From JACPVU01 sp964373255 (GTDB taxonomy: Archaea > Aenigmatarchaeota > Aenigmatarchaeia > GW2011-AR5): 64,000 nt of DNA. Under the pieces are notes generated by a model. The model saw only the letters and a list, made by a program, of their open reading frames with translations. It did no database searches and had not been told where the DNA came from. Position numbers and translations under genes: made by a program. The stretch covers positions 1 to 64,000 of the forward strand of contig CAYJTG010000008.1 in the NCBI GenBank assembly GCA_964373255.1, in the 5' to 3' direction. How positions within the stretch are numbered: position 1 is the stretch's first letter; the number at the start of each line of letters is the position of its first letter. This document shows, piece after piece, positions 17,357 through 26,167 of the stretch.

Positions 17357-17487
17357 GATTGAATTCCATTAAAGTATGATGGTCGACGTGAGAGGCATTG
17401 TCTGTCGACAATGCCTCTAGCTGACATATACGTCAACAGACGTATATGTCTACGTCGACCATCATCATACGAATATGGAATTCAATC
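17357..17487. mobile_element. Palindromic element B3 (131 bp, GATTGAATTCC subtype)
   Basis: Ends GATTGAATTCC and GGAATTCAATC, flanked by 9-bp repeats CTTTTGTAA (17348-17356 and 17488-17496). The terminal stem differs from B1/B2 on both arms together, so pairing is kept. The inner hairpins are GAGGCATTGTC/GACAATGCCTC and ACATATACGTC/GACGTATATGT, the same as in element C3. Lies between divergent genes. Confidence 0.92.
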
Positions 17488-17573
17488 CTTTTGTAATGCT
17501 TTTGTAATGTTGATACATAAAGATAATATGCGCGCATGATATAAATAAATATAACGAATCGCAATTAATTACT

Positions 17574-18311
17574 ATGGCAAAAATGAATTCAAAAATAATA
17601 GGCGTGATGTCGGGCAAGGGCGGCGCCGGCAGGACTGTAATTGCGATAAACCTTGCCGCCATGCTGAAAAAATTATATAACGCGCGCGTTCTTCTTGCTG
17701 ACTGCAGCATCAGCAATCCGCACGTAAGCCTGTACCTCGGCATTTTCTCCACGCCGACCACGATTAATGACGTGCTGAGAGGGCACGTCGAGCCTGAAAA
17801 CGCCGTATACAGCAATCCTTCCGGCGTAGACGTGCTTCCTGCATCGCTAAAACTGGATGATTCAAAGGACCTGGACCATGAAAAGATGCCCCAGATAATC
17901 GAAAATCTTGAAAATAGATACGATTTTATTGTAATAGATACCCCGCCAGGATTCGGCAAAGAGTGCGGATACGCCTTAGAATTATGCAGTGAGTCTGTTA
18001 TCGTTGCCACGCCGATTGTTCACTCTGTATCGGACGTTATAAAATGCAAACAGCTGTGCGGCGAATTTAATGTCAACCCCCTGGGCACAGCCATAAACAT
18101 GAGAAGGAAAAAGGACTACGAACTCAGCACGGAGGAATTCAGGCAGATGACGCAGACAAATATACTGTGCGAGATACCGTACATGGATGAAATGGTTGAG
18201 AGCACCATATCAAAGACGCCTTTTGTCATTCATAGCCCAAAGCACCAGGATGAATTCAAGAAACTGGCGCAGTTTGTCTACGGAGCAGGCGCAGACAAAA
18301 AAATACCTTGA
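17574..18311 (+). CDS. MinD/ParA-family ATPase, possible TadZ/CpaE-like pilus localisation factor
   Basis: 245 aa. The deviant Walker A reads GKGGAGRT: the signature Lys is present but the usual phosphate-binding Lys is Arg. Walker B is FIVIDTPPGFG and the switch region VLLADCSISNPH. It ends with a short amphipathic stretch. Its place in the pilus region suggests a role like TadZ or CpaE; TadZ proteins are also known for atypical Walker A motifs. Membrane positioning is inferred. Confidence 0.85.
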   Translation: MAKMNSKIIGVMSGKGGAGRTVIAINLAAMLKKLYNARVLLADCSISNPHVSLYLGIFSTPTTINDVLRGHVEPENAVYSNPSGVDVLPASLKLDDSKDLDHEKMPQIIENLENRYDFIVIDTPPGFGKECGYALELCSESVIVATPIVHSVSDVIKCKQLCGEFNVNPLGTAINMRRKKDYELSTEEFRQMTQTNILCEIPYMDEMVESTISKTPFVIHSPKHQDEFKKLAQFVYGAGADKKIP

Positions 18312-18339
18312 TTAAGCATGCCGGCTGAATTACTTTAAT

Positions 18340-18432
18340 AGTATCTCCGAAAGTGAGGTATACGCCTCTTGGCGTTATACCTCGGTAGAGGATTACTGCC
18401 AACAGGCAGTAATCCAACTTTCGGAGATACTA
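18340..18432 (+). mobile_element. Palindromic element A2
   Basis: Same ends and hairpins as A1, with one extra T in the first hairpin (GGCGTTATACC). Flanks TTTAAT (18334-18339) and TTTAAC (18433-18438) are an imperfect 6-bp duplication. It sits between the converging ATPase gene and the zinc-ribbon membrane protein. Confidence 0.88.
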
Positions 18433-18433
18433 T

Positions 18434-19078
18434 TTAACACCTTGTTATCGTTCTTGTCAGCGACCTGTTCTCGAAGCGGATGATCTTCCCGGCCTTCTGC
18501 ACGGGCTCCGGGTAGACGACGAATCTGCCGTCAACCTGCTCGCGCAGGTCTGTGTCAAAGTACGCCTCAAAGTTTTCGTTCGTTCCTTTCTTCACTAATT
18601 TTTTGACAAGGCTGTTGATCTTGCCGTGCTCTGACGTGTCAAGGAGAAACTGCACAGTATAATAGTAATCATCAGTGTCTGTGTTCTGAAGGGTTATCGT
18701 GTAATTATAATAGGCCCCGATCTGGTTGTTCCACTGCTCGTAAAGCAAATGGCTCAAGACACTATATTTCGGATAATAAGCGTAAACGCCGTCCACTTCG
18801 TATGGCACTTCCTCAAAATACTGTTCTTCGACCTCTGTGCATTCTGCGATTACGTTTGCGGTGGAAGAGCGCATAAAAATAGCCGCCGCGCCCAGGAGAA
18901 TAACGGCAAGGACAGACAACGCCATAATCTTTGGATAGGACAGCTCTTTGTTGCTGAAGCCTTTTTTTGCCTCTTTCGGATATACAGCATCGCCATCGAT
19001 AAGCTCTTTTCCGCATTTTGCGCACGCTGTGACATCTGCCGTGAAATATTTTATATCGCATTCCTTGCAGTACCGCAT
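18434..19078 (-). CDS. Zinc-ribbon membrane protein (214 aa)
   Basis: The N-terminal CKECD...CAKCG pair (C4, C7, C19, C22) forms a zinc ribbon in the cytoplasm. A membrane helix (IMALSVLAVILLGAAAIFM) follows, then an outside domain rich in Tyr and beta strands (YYNYTITLQNTDTDDYYYTV). Archaea carry many zinc-ribbon plus single-helix proteins of unknown role. The stop codon is next to element A2. Confidence 0.8.
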   Translation of the reverse strand: MRYCKECDIKYFTADVTACAKCGKELIDGDAVYPKEAKKGFSNKELSYPKIMALSVLAVILLGAAAIFMRSSTANVIAECTEVEEQYFEEVPYEVDGVYAYYPKYSVLSHLLYEQWNNQIGAYYNYTITLQNTDTDDYYYTVQFLLDTSEHGKINSLVKKLVKKGTNENFEAYFDTDLREQVDGRFVVYPEPVQKAGKIIRFENRSLTRTITRC

Positions 19079-19142
19079 TTTACTAATTGAGCCAGACTAC
19101 TATTTATTAATTTTGGGTTCTTTGGAATTAAAGTATTTTTCA

Positions 19143-20069
19143 TCATACGCCGTACTTCGACTTGTGCGCCGCATCGAGACGCAGCCATGCGTATGACGAG
19201 CCGCTGACGACAGAACCTGTTTGTTCGAGTGCGTCAAAATAAATATAATCAACGTCGCTCTGGTCAGGCTTTATGGCAAAGCCGTTTGCCTGCAGCTCGG
19301 GCAGGTTCACGATTGTCTCCAGACCGATATTAGTCATGCCTGCGTACTTCGGCGATATCGACAGCCGCCCTTCTAATCGGTCAAGAAAGCTTGGCCCGTT
19401 CGTGGATGGCGTGTAGAACTTTTCTGCTATCGCCCTGTCTAAGGCAGCAACGCCGTACACAGTTATATTCGGGGCGGTCACGGGCACCTTGAAAACGCCG
19501 TTTGTTTTCAGCATGTAGAGCGGATCGATTATGCCCTCTATCGAGACGGGAACTGTTGTATTGTAGATGCGCTCTAGTTTCATAGTGCCTGCGCGGTCGC
19601 TCGCGTTCACAAACAATCTCAGGTTCACGCCAAGCCTGTACGTGTCATAAGGCCTAACGACCACGCTGATGACCGTGACGTTTGTCCTGAAGCCGTAGAC
19701 GAGCCCTTTGGCCGCGAGCTCGGACGACCACGAGCGCAGCGTGAAGTCCTGGGAGCTGAGATTAGTAATATTGCCGTATATCGTGCCGTTCATCATGAGC
19801 TCTACTATTCTCTCTTCTGCATTGATCATTGGCTGGCCGGTTGACTCCATGTCGACAATGGCTGCCTGGATTGAGCGGCGGGTTATTATATTCATCGCGC
19901 GTGGTATGTCGTTGTCTACAGAAGACGCGTAGCCCGCGAGCCTGTCCCCCAACGCTTTCGTCGTCAGTCCGCCGGCGGATGTCTGGACAGACGCAAGGTA
20001 GACGGTTATTATCAGCACAATCGGCGCTACAAAGATTACTGTTGCCGTTGTATAAAATATGCCTCTCAT
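19143..20069 (-). CDS. Pilus-associated membrane-anchored protein
   Basis: 308 aa from the ATG giving MRGIFYTTATVIFV; an ATG six codons upstream is possible. RG then a hydrophobic helix resembles a pilin-type N-terminus. The outside domain (about residues 50-300) has N-glycosylation sequons and no family I recognise. It belongs to a minus-strand run of pilin-like genes and ends near another small intergenic gap. Confidence 0.75.
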   Translation of the reverse strand: MRGIFYTTATVIFVAPIVLIITVYLASVQTSAGGLTTKALGDRLAGYASSVDNDIPRAMNIITRRSIQAAIVDMESTGQPMINAEERIVELMMNGTIYGNITNLSSQDFTLRSWSSELAAKGLVYGFRTNVTVISVVVRPYDTYRLGVNLRLFVNASDRAGTMKLERIYNTTVPVSIEGIIDPLYMLKTNGVFKVPVTAPNITVYGVAALDRAIAEKFYTPSTNGPSFLDRLEGRLSISPKYAGMTNIGLETIVNLPELQANGFAIKPDQSDVDYIYFDALEQTGSVVSGSSYAWLRLDAAHKSKYGV

Positions 20070-20116
20070 TTCAAACACCAAAATCAATTCTCATCATTTC
20101 ATTCTATATCTTTTAC

Positions 20117-20208
20117 AGTATCTCCGAAAGTGAGGTATACGCCTCTTGGCGTATACCTCGGTAGAGGATTACTGCAAAGAGGCAGTAATCCAACTTTCGG
20201 AGATACTG
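20117..20208 (+). mobile_element. Palindromic element A3
   Basis: AGTATCTCCG...CGGAGATACTG with a perfect 6-bp duplication TTTTAC (20111-20116 and 20209-20214). The second hairpin loop reads CAAAG rather than CAACA. Inserted between two co-directional pilus genes without breaking either. Confidence 0.92.
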
Positions 20209-20230
20209 TTTTACTTTCATCATCTCGTCA

Positions 20231-22954
20231 TCAAAATCCTACGACAAACCTTATGTCGAGCGGCCCCCAGCCGAATGGTATTCCTGTTCCTGTTATGGTT
20301 ATCTCTATATTTGACAGCGCGACGTCTATCGGATTCGTCGATGAGCCTGATACTCCTGTGCCTGAGATAAAATTGAGGTAGTCCAGCAGCCGAACAAGAG
20401 CGTTGTCTACGGCGTCGTTTTGCGGGTCAAGCGTGTCAACCGCTCTCACCGTTGAATTGAAATTCTGCAGGTTGCCGCCTGCCGTGATGTCCGTGTAGCC
20501 GTCCTGGACGCCGTCGTGGTCAATGTCGTGGTACACCCTTACTACTTTGCCGGACATGGTTGTAAAGAGCGAGCCAAACGGCACAGACGCCCGGATCCGC
20601 GCTGAGTATATCATCCTGTTGCCTGATGAGCAGCTGCTACTGAGGCCGGACTGGTTGGCGGCAATGCGCACAGTTATGTTATTTGTTTTATTAGACAGCA
20701 TAAGCCCCGGCGGAATCTGGACACGGAACGGATCGCCAAGGTCTGTTATAAGGTTTGGGAATTTCGAAAGGTTGAACACAACCACATCCGTATAATTTAC
20801 TGTCACGAGCGATGTCCAGAAATCTGATGAGTACGAAGTGACCTTTGCGTCAACAACGCGCATCTGCGCCGGGATGAAGAACGCCCCGTTGCACGAATCG
20901 AATTTGTTGGTTTCCTGGTCGACCTGTATTTCCTGGTAATCTATCTGCGGCTCTTCTTTTGCGTACTGGTAATCGATGTATGAATTCCTGTAGAGAACAG
21001 ACTCGCCGGCTGATGAAAAATTGACGGTCTGCTGCACGTAGGTGATATTTGAAAGCGTCCCGCCCATGCCACTGTATATGTTGACCAGCTCGGAAAAGTT
21101 CTGGCTCACGAAAAACGTCCCTCCCGTGCAGTTCGCGATCTTGATCAGTGTGGAATTGTCCGTGGTCGCGCCTGAGCCGAAAAGCACGGTGTTAATGACG
21201 AGTGGGCGGCCCGACGGGCTGTACGCAGAGTGGTTGCCTGCCTGGCACGCCAAGTTTATTGCCTGCTGCTTTGCGGTTGCGACGCCACAGTTCTGGTTAT
21301 ACGCGCCAACGGATGTGTCTGTGTTGTCGCAGAAATCAGCGTTGCCGTCTGCCATCATCACGACCGCGCGCCTGTTTGTATACGGGCTTCCAGGCCCGGC
21401 AGGCGACAAAGCGCCCGAAGGCACGGATGTTCCTGCTGGTATCAGCCTTCTGCGCGCTTCTGCTATGCCGCAGGCGTAGCAGCGCTTGGAGGCACCCTGC
21501 GCGTGTATGTCATCAATCTTTTGTGTGATCAGGGTGAGGTTTGAAGTGAGGTCTTGCGTGTCGGGGTTGTTTATGTTGTTGTGGTAAGAGAGGCTTCCGA
21601 CGCGATTGCCGGAATTGTTTATCACGATCCCTGCAAATATCTTTTCGGCCACTTTTGCTGCTGCAAGCCTTGTTGCATTGCCGCCGATCCCGCAGACGCT
21701 GAGCGAGCCGTTAATGATGTCGCAGATGCCCATGGAATTTGAGTCGCCAGCCACCACTATCGCGTCTGTGGTGCTTGCAAATGTGATGTTACCCTCTGTT
21801 TGCTGGACGGTACCTATCCTGAGAAGGACGTTTTCCTTGCTGAGCTCCGAATAGTTCAGCTTTGTCCGCAGGACCGAGTCGGAAATGTCAACGGTTCGGT
21901 TTGTGGTGTTGCCTGTCGTGTTATAAACGGTTACGTTGCTGATTAACATTGAAAGAGAAAACCTTGTAATAAACTCGAGATGCACACTCATGCTTGTGAG
22001 GTTGCCCGGGATGTAGAACGAATCGTAATAGTTTATCGCGCCCTGTATGCCCGGGAGATAATACCTTGTGACGTTAGAGACAGGAACCAGCTGCTTTGTC
22101 TGATATACAACACGAATAAATCCGCCTCCTACGTACTGCTTTGTGCTGTCGTTTGTGGCGAAGCTTATCAGGAATGTGTTGTTCGAGCCGCCTACGATGG
22201 CGCTAAGGCACGAGCCTGGATATATGGTCCAGCTGTCGCCAGACAGTCCTGAAGCTGTCTTGTTGAACGTCCCGCAGCTGTTTCCGTTGATCAGCAGCGT
22301 GAAATTGCTGCCCGCGTCCATTTCCATGTAGACGAACGACATGTTCGCATCGAAAGGAATATCGGACACGTTGAAGCTGATGTTTCCCTGGCCGACGAAC
22401 CCGCCGAAGAAAAAGTACGACGACGCTCTTTTTCCACCAATGTTTGTCAGGAATGCGCTTGCAACAAAGCCCTGTGAAGGCAGGCCCTTGCGGAAGCCGG
22501 ACGCAATGCGCCTGCTCACGGTTGATGACCTGCCGAACGTGCCGGACGTGGAGTACAGCACCTCATTCTCGATATTTACATTCCACTGGGCATTGCCCGG
22601 AAGGATTTTCCTGAATATCTGCTCGGTTATATTTGCGGCGCGGGTGTTGCTTACGCTGCTGTTCGAAGCCCAGAGGTCGGCGATGAGCTCGAGCAGCGTC
22701 TTGCCGAGGTCGTCCTTTGTTATCGCGCCGATTTTGTAGAGGTCTGCTATGGCAGGCTCTTTTATCAGGTCGACGACCCTGATGTTTGCCATGACGCCAA
22801 CGGCGTCTTCTGACTGGAGCGAAAGCTTCTGTGTTATCGTATCAGACGTTCTCTCTGTAAGGAACATAAACGCAAGCGGCAGGATGGCTATGACTATCAG
22901 GAACGCAAAGAATGCGTCAAACGTGAAGATAAGGCCGCGCTTATTTTCTGACAT
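20231..22954 (-). CDS. PilY1-like pilus protein with a degenerate von Willebrand A fold
   Basis: 907 aa. The start KRG plus LIFTFDAFFAFLIVIAILPL is pilin-like. Residues about 395-640 show a vWA-type layout: DAIVVAGDSNSMG, then RRAVVMMADGNAD, then a GGTFF turn. In the first motif the metal-binding Asp sits one position off (GDSNS rather than DxSGS), so metal binding may be altered. CYACG and many further cysteines suggest disulphides. The C-terminal half is beta-rich, with DIDHDGVQDGYTD, a calcium-binding-like loop. PilY1 and similar vWA proteins sit at pilus tips as adhesins; that role is inferred. Confidence 0.8.
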   Translation of the reverse strand: MSENKRGLIFTFDAFFAFLIVIAILPLAFMFLTERTSDTITQKLSLQSEDAVGVMANIRVVDLIKEPAIADLYKIGAITKDDLGKTLLELIADLWASNSSVSNTRAANITEQIFRKILPGNAQWNVNIENEVLYSTSGTFGRSSTVSRRIASGFRKGLPSQGFVASAFLTNIGGKRASSYFFFGGFVGQGNISFNVSDIPFDANMSFVYMEMDAGSNFTLLINGNSCGTFNKTASGLSGDSWTIYPGSCLSAIVGGSNNTFLISFATNDSTKQYVGGGFIRVVYQTKQLVPVSNVTRYYLPGIQGAINYYDSFYIPGNLTSMSVHLEFITRFSLSMLISNVTVYNTTGNTTNRTVDISDSVLRTKLNYSELSKENVLLRIGTVQQTEGNITFASTTDAIVVAGDSNSMGICDIINGSLSVCGIGGNATRLAAAKVAEKIFAGIVINNSGNRVGSLSYHNNINNPDTQDLTSNLTLITQKIDDIHAQGASKRCYACGIAEARRRLIPAGTSVPSGALSPAGPGSPYTNRRAVVMMADGNADFCDNTDTSVGAYNQNCGVATAKQQAINLACQAGNHSAYSPSGRPLVINTVLFGSGATTDNSTLIKIANCTGGTFFVSQNFSELVNIYSGMGGTLSNITYVQQTVNFSSAGESVLYRNSYIDYQYAKEEPQIDYQEIQVDQETNKFDSCNGAFFIPAQMRVVDAKVTSYSSDFWTSLVTVNYTDVVVFNLSKFPNLITDLGDPFRVQIPPGLMLSNKTNNITVRIAANQSGLSSSCSSGNRMIYSARIRASVPFGSLFTTMSGKVVRVYHDIDHDGVQDGYTDITAGGNLQNFNSTVRAVDTLDPQNDAVDNALVRLLDYLNFISGTGVSGSSTNPIDVALSNIEITITGTGIPFGWGPLDIRFVVGF

Positions 22955-22970
22955 GATAAAACCTCTTTCA

Positions 22971-23084
22971 GATTGTATCCATTTTAAGTATGATGGTCAA
23001 CGTGAGAGACATCGTCTATCGACGATGTCTCTAGCTGCGGTATACGTCAAGAGACGTATACCGCTACGTTTATTGGATACAATC
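22971..23084. mobile_element. Palindromic element B4, 17-bp deletion derivative (114 bp)
   Basis: Same as B2, but the stretch between two ACGTT direct repeats in the right arm is missing (131 minus 17 = 114 bp), so the outer stem is broken. Ends GATTGTATCC/GGATACAATC are intact. No target duplication is visible (CCTCTTTCA against AATTATTTC). Lies between two co-directional pilus genes. Confidence 0.88.
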
Positions 23085-23086
23085 AA

Positions 23087-24187
23087 TTATTTCCATACAA
23101 GCATGCTAATCCTTGCGATCTGGTTCCTGCCGTCGATTATCGAAAACCTTGTGGTCGAAGATATGCTCCTTGCGGTATTCAGCTGCGCGCCGAACGCCAT
23201 GCGCCTGCCTGCGGCATTTATGATGGAAGAAAGGCTTTTGCCGTTGCTGCTCCCGCTTATGTCGGTTATATAGTATACCGTGCCCAGACCGTGCTTCCAC
23301 TTTCCTATGCGCGCGAACGAATTCTGGCTTGAATCGGCGACTATTATTTTCAGGTCGGCGTCAGTAGGAGATTCAAAAAAATAACCTGATGCGCTGGCGA
23401 ATGTGACTGCGTCGCCAACATTGGCATCAATAAAGTCGTCTGTCGACACGACAACAGCGTTGTTACCAGATGTTGTCGAGCCGGTCATCGAGAACCCTGA
23501 CTGTATCAGGTCCGGGTTTCCCTCAAAAATGAGTATTCCCCCTGTCGTCAAAAAATCCTTCAGGTCATTTATATTCACCTGGCTCTGCTGGAGCTGCGGC
23601 TCTTCTATAATGATTGTCTTGTACGCAGAGCGGTTTGCCACCATCGTGTTGAACGCATTTACCTGCGATGCGCTGTAGACGTTCCGTGCGTCGCCTGCGT
23701 CCGGGGTGCCTGTGCCGCCGTAATAAAGGTCCCATACAAGCCCGGAATTTTTTATGGCCTGTCCAACGTCATTTTGCTGGAAATAGAAGTACGCGGCAGG
23801 GCTCTGCGCAACGCCTGTGAGTATGTTATAGTTGTTTATATCGTAGAACGATATGTTGACGTCGAGCTCGCCAAGGCCCAGCAGATCTTTTGCCCTCCTG
23901 TAGTCCATTCTCATGAAGCTCTTTATCTTGGTCAGGTTTATGCGCCCGGAAACGTCAGAAAGGCCTATGCTTCCAACGGTTGTTTCATTCCAGTCCTGCG
24001 GATAGCCGGCTGTCTTCAGCATCACGTCTGTGGCAAAAACAGAGAACGTCTCGATCTCCCTTCTGTCGTCTTCTGCCTTTATCTGGATTGCAATGCGGTC
24101 GAACGTCGGTATTACCAACGAGAGGACAATAAGAAATATGACCATGCTTATTATAAAATCTCCGGAGATCGTCTGGGCTTTAGACAA
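23087..24187 (-). CDS. Pilus-region membrane-anchored protein (366 aa)
   Basis: N-terminal helix (FIISMVIFLIVLSLVIPTF) after a short polar head, then a large outside domain. The latter part contains TTGGILIFEGNPDL and GLGTVYYITDIS, which look like an alpha/beta glutamine-amidotransferase-like fold as seen in some archaeal surface proteins. Overlaps the next upstream pilin-like gene by 8 nt. Specific function unknown. Confidence 0.75.
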   Translation of the reverse strand: MSKAQTISGDFIISMVIFLIVLSLVIPTFDRIAIQIKAEDDRREIETFSVFATDVMLKTAGYPQDWNETTVGSIGLSDVSGRINLTKIKSFMRMDYRRAKDLLGLGELDVNISFYDINNYNILTGVAQSPAAYFYFQQNDVGQAIKNSGLVWDLYYGGTGTPDAGDARNVYSASQVNAFNTMVANRSAYKTIIIEEPQLQQSQVNINDLKDFLTTGGILIFEGNPDLIQSGFSMTGSTTSGNNAVVVSTDDFIDANVGDAVTFASASGYFFESPTDADLKIIVADSSQNSFARIGKWKHGLGTVYYITDISGSSNGKSLSSIINAAGRRMAFGAQLNTARSISSTTRFSIIDGRNQIARISMLVWK

Positions 24188-24575
24188 GCTGTATCAACCC
24201 CTTCGAGTTCTTTATCGTGTTCTCCCCGAACTTTATGCTGCCTGTGATATTATAAGCGAGCAGGGGAATCATGTACGTCCTGGCGTTGGAAGAGATATAG
24301 AGCTGATTGGAGTTTATGAAAACCGTGTAGTTTGTGTTGCCGTAGAGTTTCTGGGGCATGGAGAACCTGTGGCTGTAGCCGTCGCCGACCCCTGCCGCGG
24401 TATTTATTTCTATGGCTGCAAGCTCTGCAACCCTGCGCGCGTCGCGGTTTATGTTGTCTGCGTATATCTGGTTTGCATTGCCGAAGGCGACAAAGCTCGC
24501 AACGGCTATTATCAGAAGCAATATGAAAACAAAAAGCATAAACTCTACTGATGTTTGTCCTTTCATGTCATCCAC
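24180..24575 (-). CDS. Type IV pilin-like protein (131 aa)
   Basis: MDDMKGQTSVEFMLFVFILL: KGQ followed by TSVEF and a long hydrophobic helix is the class III signal peptide cut by archaeal prepilin peptidase between Q or G and the following residue. The next Met, three codons in, is an equally good start. The C-terminal domain is short and beta-rich. It probably serves as a minor pilin in the same apparatus as its neighbours. Confidence 0.85.
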   Translation of the reverse strand: MDDMKGQTSVEFMLFVFILLLIIAVASFVAFGNANQIYADNINRDARRVAELAAIEINTAAGVGDGYSHRFSMPQKLYGNTNYTVFINSNQLYISSNARTYMIPLLAYNITGSIKFGENTIKNSKGLIQLV

Positions 24576-24590
24576 GCATTATTGCATTTC

Positions 24591-24662
24591 AACAAAAGCG
24601 TCGACGTGAGAGGCATTATACGTCGATAGACGTATAGGTCTACGTCGACACTTTTGACAGAG
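24591..24662. mobile_element. Degenerate palindromic element C1
   Basis: AAAAGCGTCGACGTGAGAGGC at the left and CTACGTCGACACTTTTG at the right are the inner parts of family C, but the two hairpins are fused to one (TATACGTC...GACGTATA) by deletion. GACAGAGCC just outside on the right recalls the CAACAGAGCC end of C2. No clear target duplication. Confidence 0.7.
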
Positions 24663-24670
24663 CCATTTTA

Positions 24671-25078
24671 TCAGACTTCAGTAATATTGACAATGCCGTC
24701 AACGGACTGGACCAGGACCTTGTGGGTGCCGGCTGCTGTTGACAAACCGCCTGTAAGGTTCGCTATTGTCTCGACTGTAATATTTCTTGGAAAGCCGAAT
24801 TTCCATTTCAGTTCAAACGTTATGCTGTGCTGATTTATGTAGACCTGCTTTACGTTGTCCGGAAAGGTTGGATAGATATAAAATTTAGAAGGCGGCCCCT
24901 GAAAATATGTCAGCTCGGTCGTCTCGGCTATCTTGCTCATCGCCGACTTTGCGTATGAAACCTGAAGGTCCCACCGCGCGTCCTCTATATTCGTGCTCGT
25001 GTATGACCACAGGATGCCGACGGCAATAAGGCTGAATGCAAATATCACTATGTACTCCAATGAAACCTGCCCGCGCAT
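24671..25078 (-). CDS. Type IV pilin-like protein (135 aa)
   Basis: MRGQVSLEYIVIFAFSLIAV: RGQ-VSLEY plus hydrophobic helix is a class III signal peptide. The C-terminal part (HSITFELKWKFGFPRNITVE, GTHKVLVQSVDGIVNI) is beta-rich like pilin heads. It is first in the minus-strand pilin run and divergent from the gene at 25212. Confidence 0.87.
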   Translation of the reverse strand: MRGQVSLEYIVIFAFSLIAVGILWSYTSTNIEDARWDLQVSYAKSAMSKIAETTELTYFQGPPSKFYIYPTFPDNVKQVYINQHSITFELKWKFGFPRNITVETIANLTGGLSTAAGTHKVLVQSVDGIVNITEV

Positions 25079-25211
25079 ATCTATAATTTGTCAAGCTTCT
25101 TATTATATGTTTTGCTGTCGATGCTCCTTCACGACGAAATCAGAAGCTGCAAATGCAGAAAGTATAAATACCACTTTTGACGAATATACATTAACCCGTA
25201 AGGGTTCTGTG

Positions 25212-25967
25212 ATGTCTATGAAAAAAAAGGCAAGCGTGAAGAAGGGCAAAAAGAAAATGCCTGTGTATGGTGAGTTTGAGAAGTCCGTGAAGCAGCAGAA
25301 GCCAAGAAAGGCGGCTGTATACGGGAAATTTGACGAGGAAGCCAAAAATAAAACCCCAGTAAAACTTAGTGCACCGCAAGAAACGAAGAAGCCGTTGTTT
25401 ACTACGCAAAAAAAAACCGAAGAGACCCATCCCTCAAGATTCAGAATATTCAAGCACCCCATCTTTGAGAAGAAAGAACCTGAAGGTGCATGGAAAAAAC
25501 TTGAGAAATTCGACAATTCGTTTGGGCTTCTAAAAGACATGCTCGAGGAATTCAGGAACGAAAATCAGGAGCTGAGAAAGGACAGGCAGTTCCTTCTGGA
25601 AAAGCTAAAAAACCTTATAATTAACAGCGAGCAGAACAAAAAGATGGCAGAACCAGAAGAAGAGGAAGAAACGTACAAAGAGGAAAGTCACAAAAAGGAC
25701 CTGGTATCTGCAAATAACCCGGAAGAAGACGTGCACAGGAGTGAAAAGGAAAAGAAGGCGCACCTGGAAAAGAGCATAGAGACGCCGCTCGACAGGCTGC
25801 TTGAGCTGGTCATGAAAAATGATAAAATAAATTTCTCGCAGGCTGCAAAAATATTCCACGTCAAGGACAAACAAATCGAGGAATGGGCGCAGATACTCGA
25901 AGACCACGGCCTCGTAGAAATACACTATCCAGCCATCGGAAAGCCGGTGCTTAAGAGAAAATACTGA
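25212..25967 (+). CDS. Coiled-coil and winged-helix protein preceding the secretion ATPase
   Basis: 251 aa from ATG 25212; a second ATG two codons later is possible and upstream frame is unlikely coding. A Lys-rich N-terminus and an acidic coiled coil (about 100-180) lead to a winged-helix-like end (LDRLLELVMKNDKINFSQAA, IEEWAQILEDHGLVEIHYP). Similar proteins precede TadA/FlaI genes in several archaea and may link the ATPase to its partners. The stop TGA is also the first three bases of the target duplication of element C2. Confidence 0.75.
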   Translation: MSMKKKASVKKGKKKMPVYGEFEKSVKQQKPRKAAVYGKFDEEAKNKTPVKLSAPQETKKPLFTTQKKTEETHPSRFRIFKHPIFEKKEPEGAWKKLEKFDNSFGLLKDMLEEFRNENQELRKDRQFLLEKLKNLIINSEQNKKMAEPEEEEETYKEESHKKDLVSANNPEEDVHRSEKEKKAHLEKSIETPLDRLLELVMKNDKINFSQAAKIFHVKDKQIEEWAQILEDHGLVEIHYPAIGKPVLKRKY

Positions 25968-25972
25968 TACTG

Positions 25973-26105
25973 GGCTCTGTTGAAATGCTCAATAAAAGCA
26001 TCGACGTGAGAGCTATTGTCTTTTGACAATAGCTCTAGCTGACCCTTACGTCGATAAGACGTAAGGGTCTACGTCGATGCTTTTTCATAGGTTTTCAACA
26101 GAGCC
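25973..26105. mobile_element. Palindromic element C2 (133 bp)
   Basis: Terminal inverted repeats GGCTCTGTTGAAA/TTTTCAACAGAGCC, flanked by TGATACTG on both sides (25965-25972 and 26106-26113; 8 bp, or 9 if CTGATACTG is counted with one fewer element base). Core GCATCGACGTGAGAGC, two hairpins, CTACGTCGATGC. The ends resemble IS6- and IS903-type termini (family knowledge, weak). Inserted precisely after a stop codon. Confidence 0.9.
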
Positions 26106-26122
26106 TGATACTGCTAACTTAA

Positions 26123-26148
26123 GGGTGATTAACTATCGTTAATCACCC
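26123..26148 (+). other. Perfect 11-bp hairpin before the secretion ATPase gene
   Basis: GGGTGATTAAC-TATC-GTTAATCACCC ends 20 nt before the ATG. It contains GGTGAT, the Shine-Dalgarno-like motif used by many genes here, but too far from the start to act as one. It could be an insulator or a control hairpin; no U-run follows. Confidence 0.5.
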
Positions 26149-26167
26149 AGAAAAGATCGTGCTGCAA

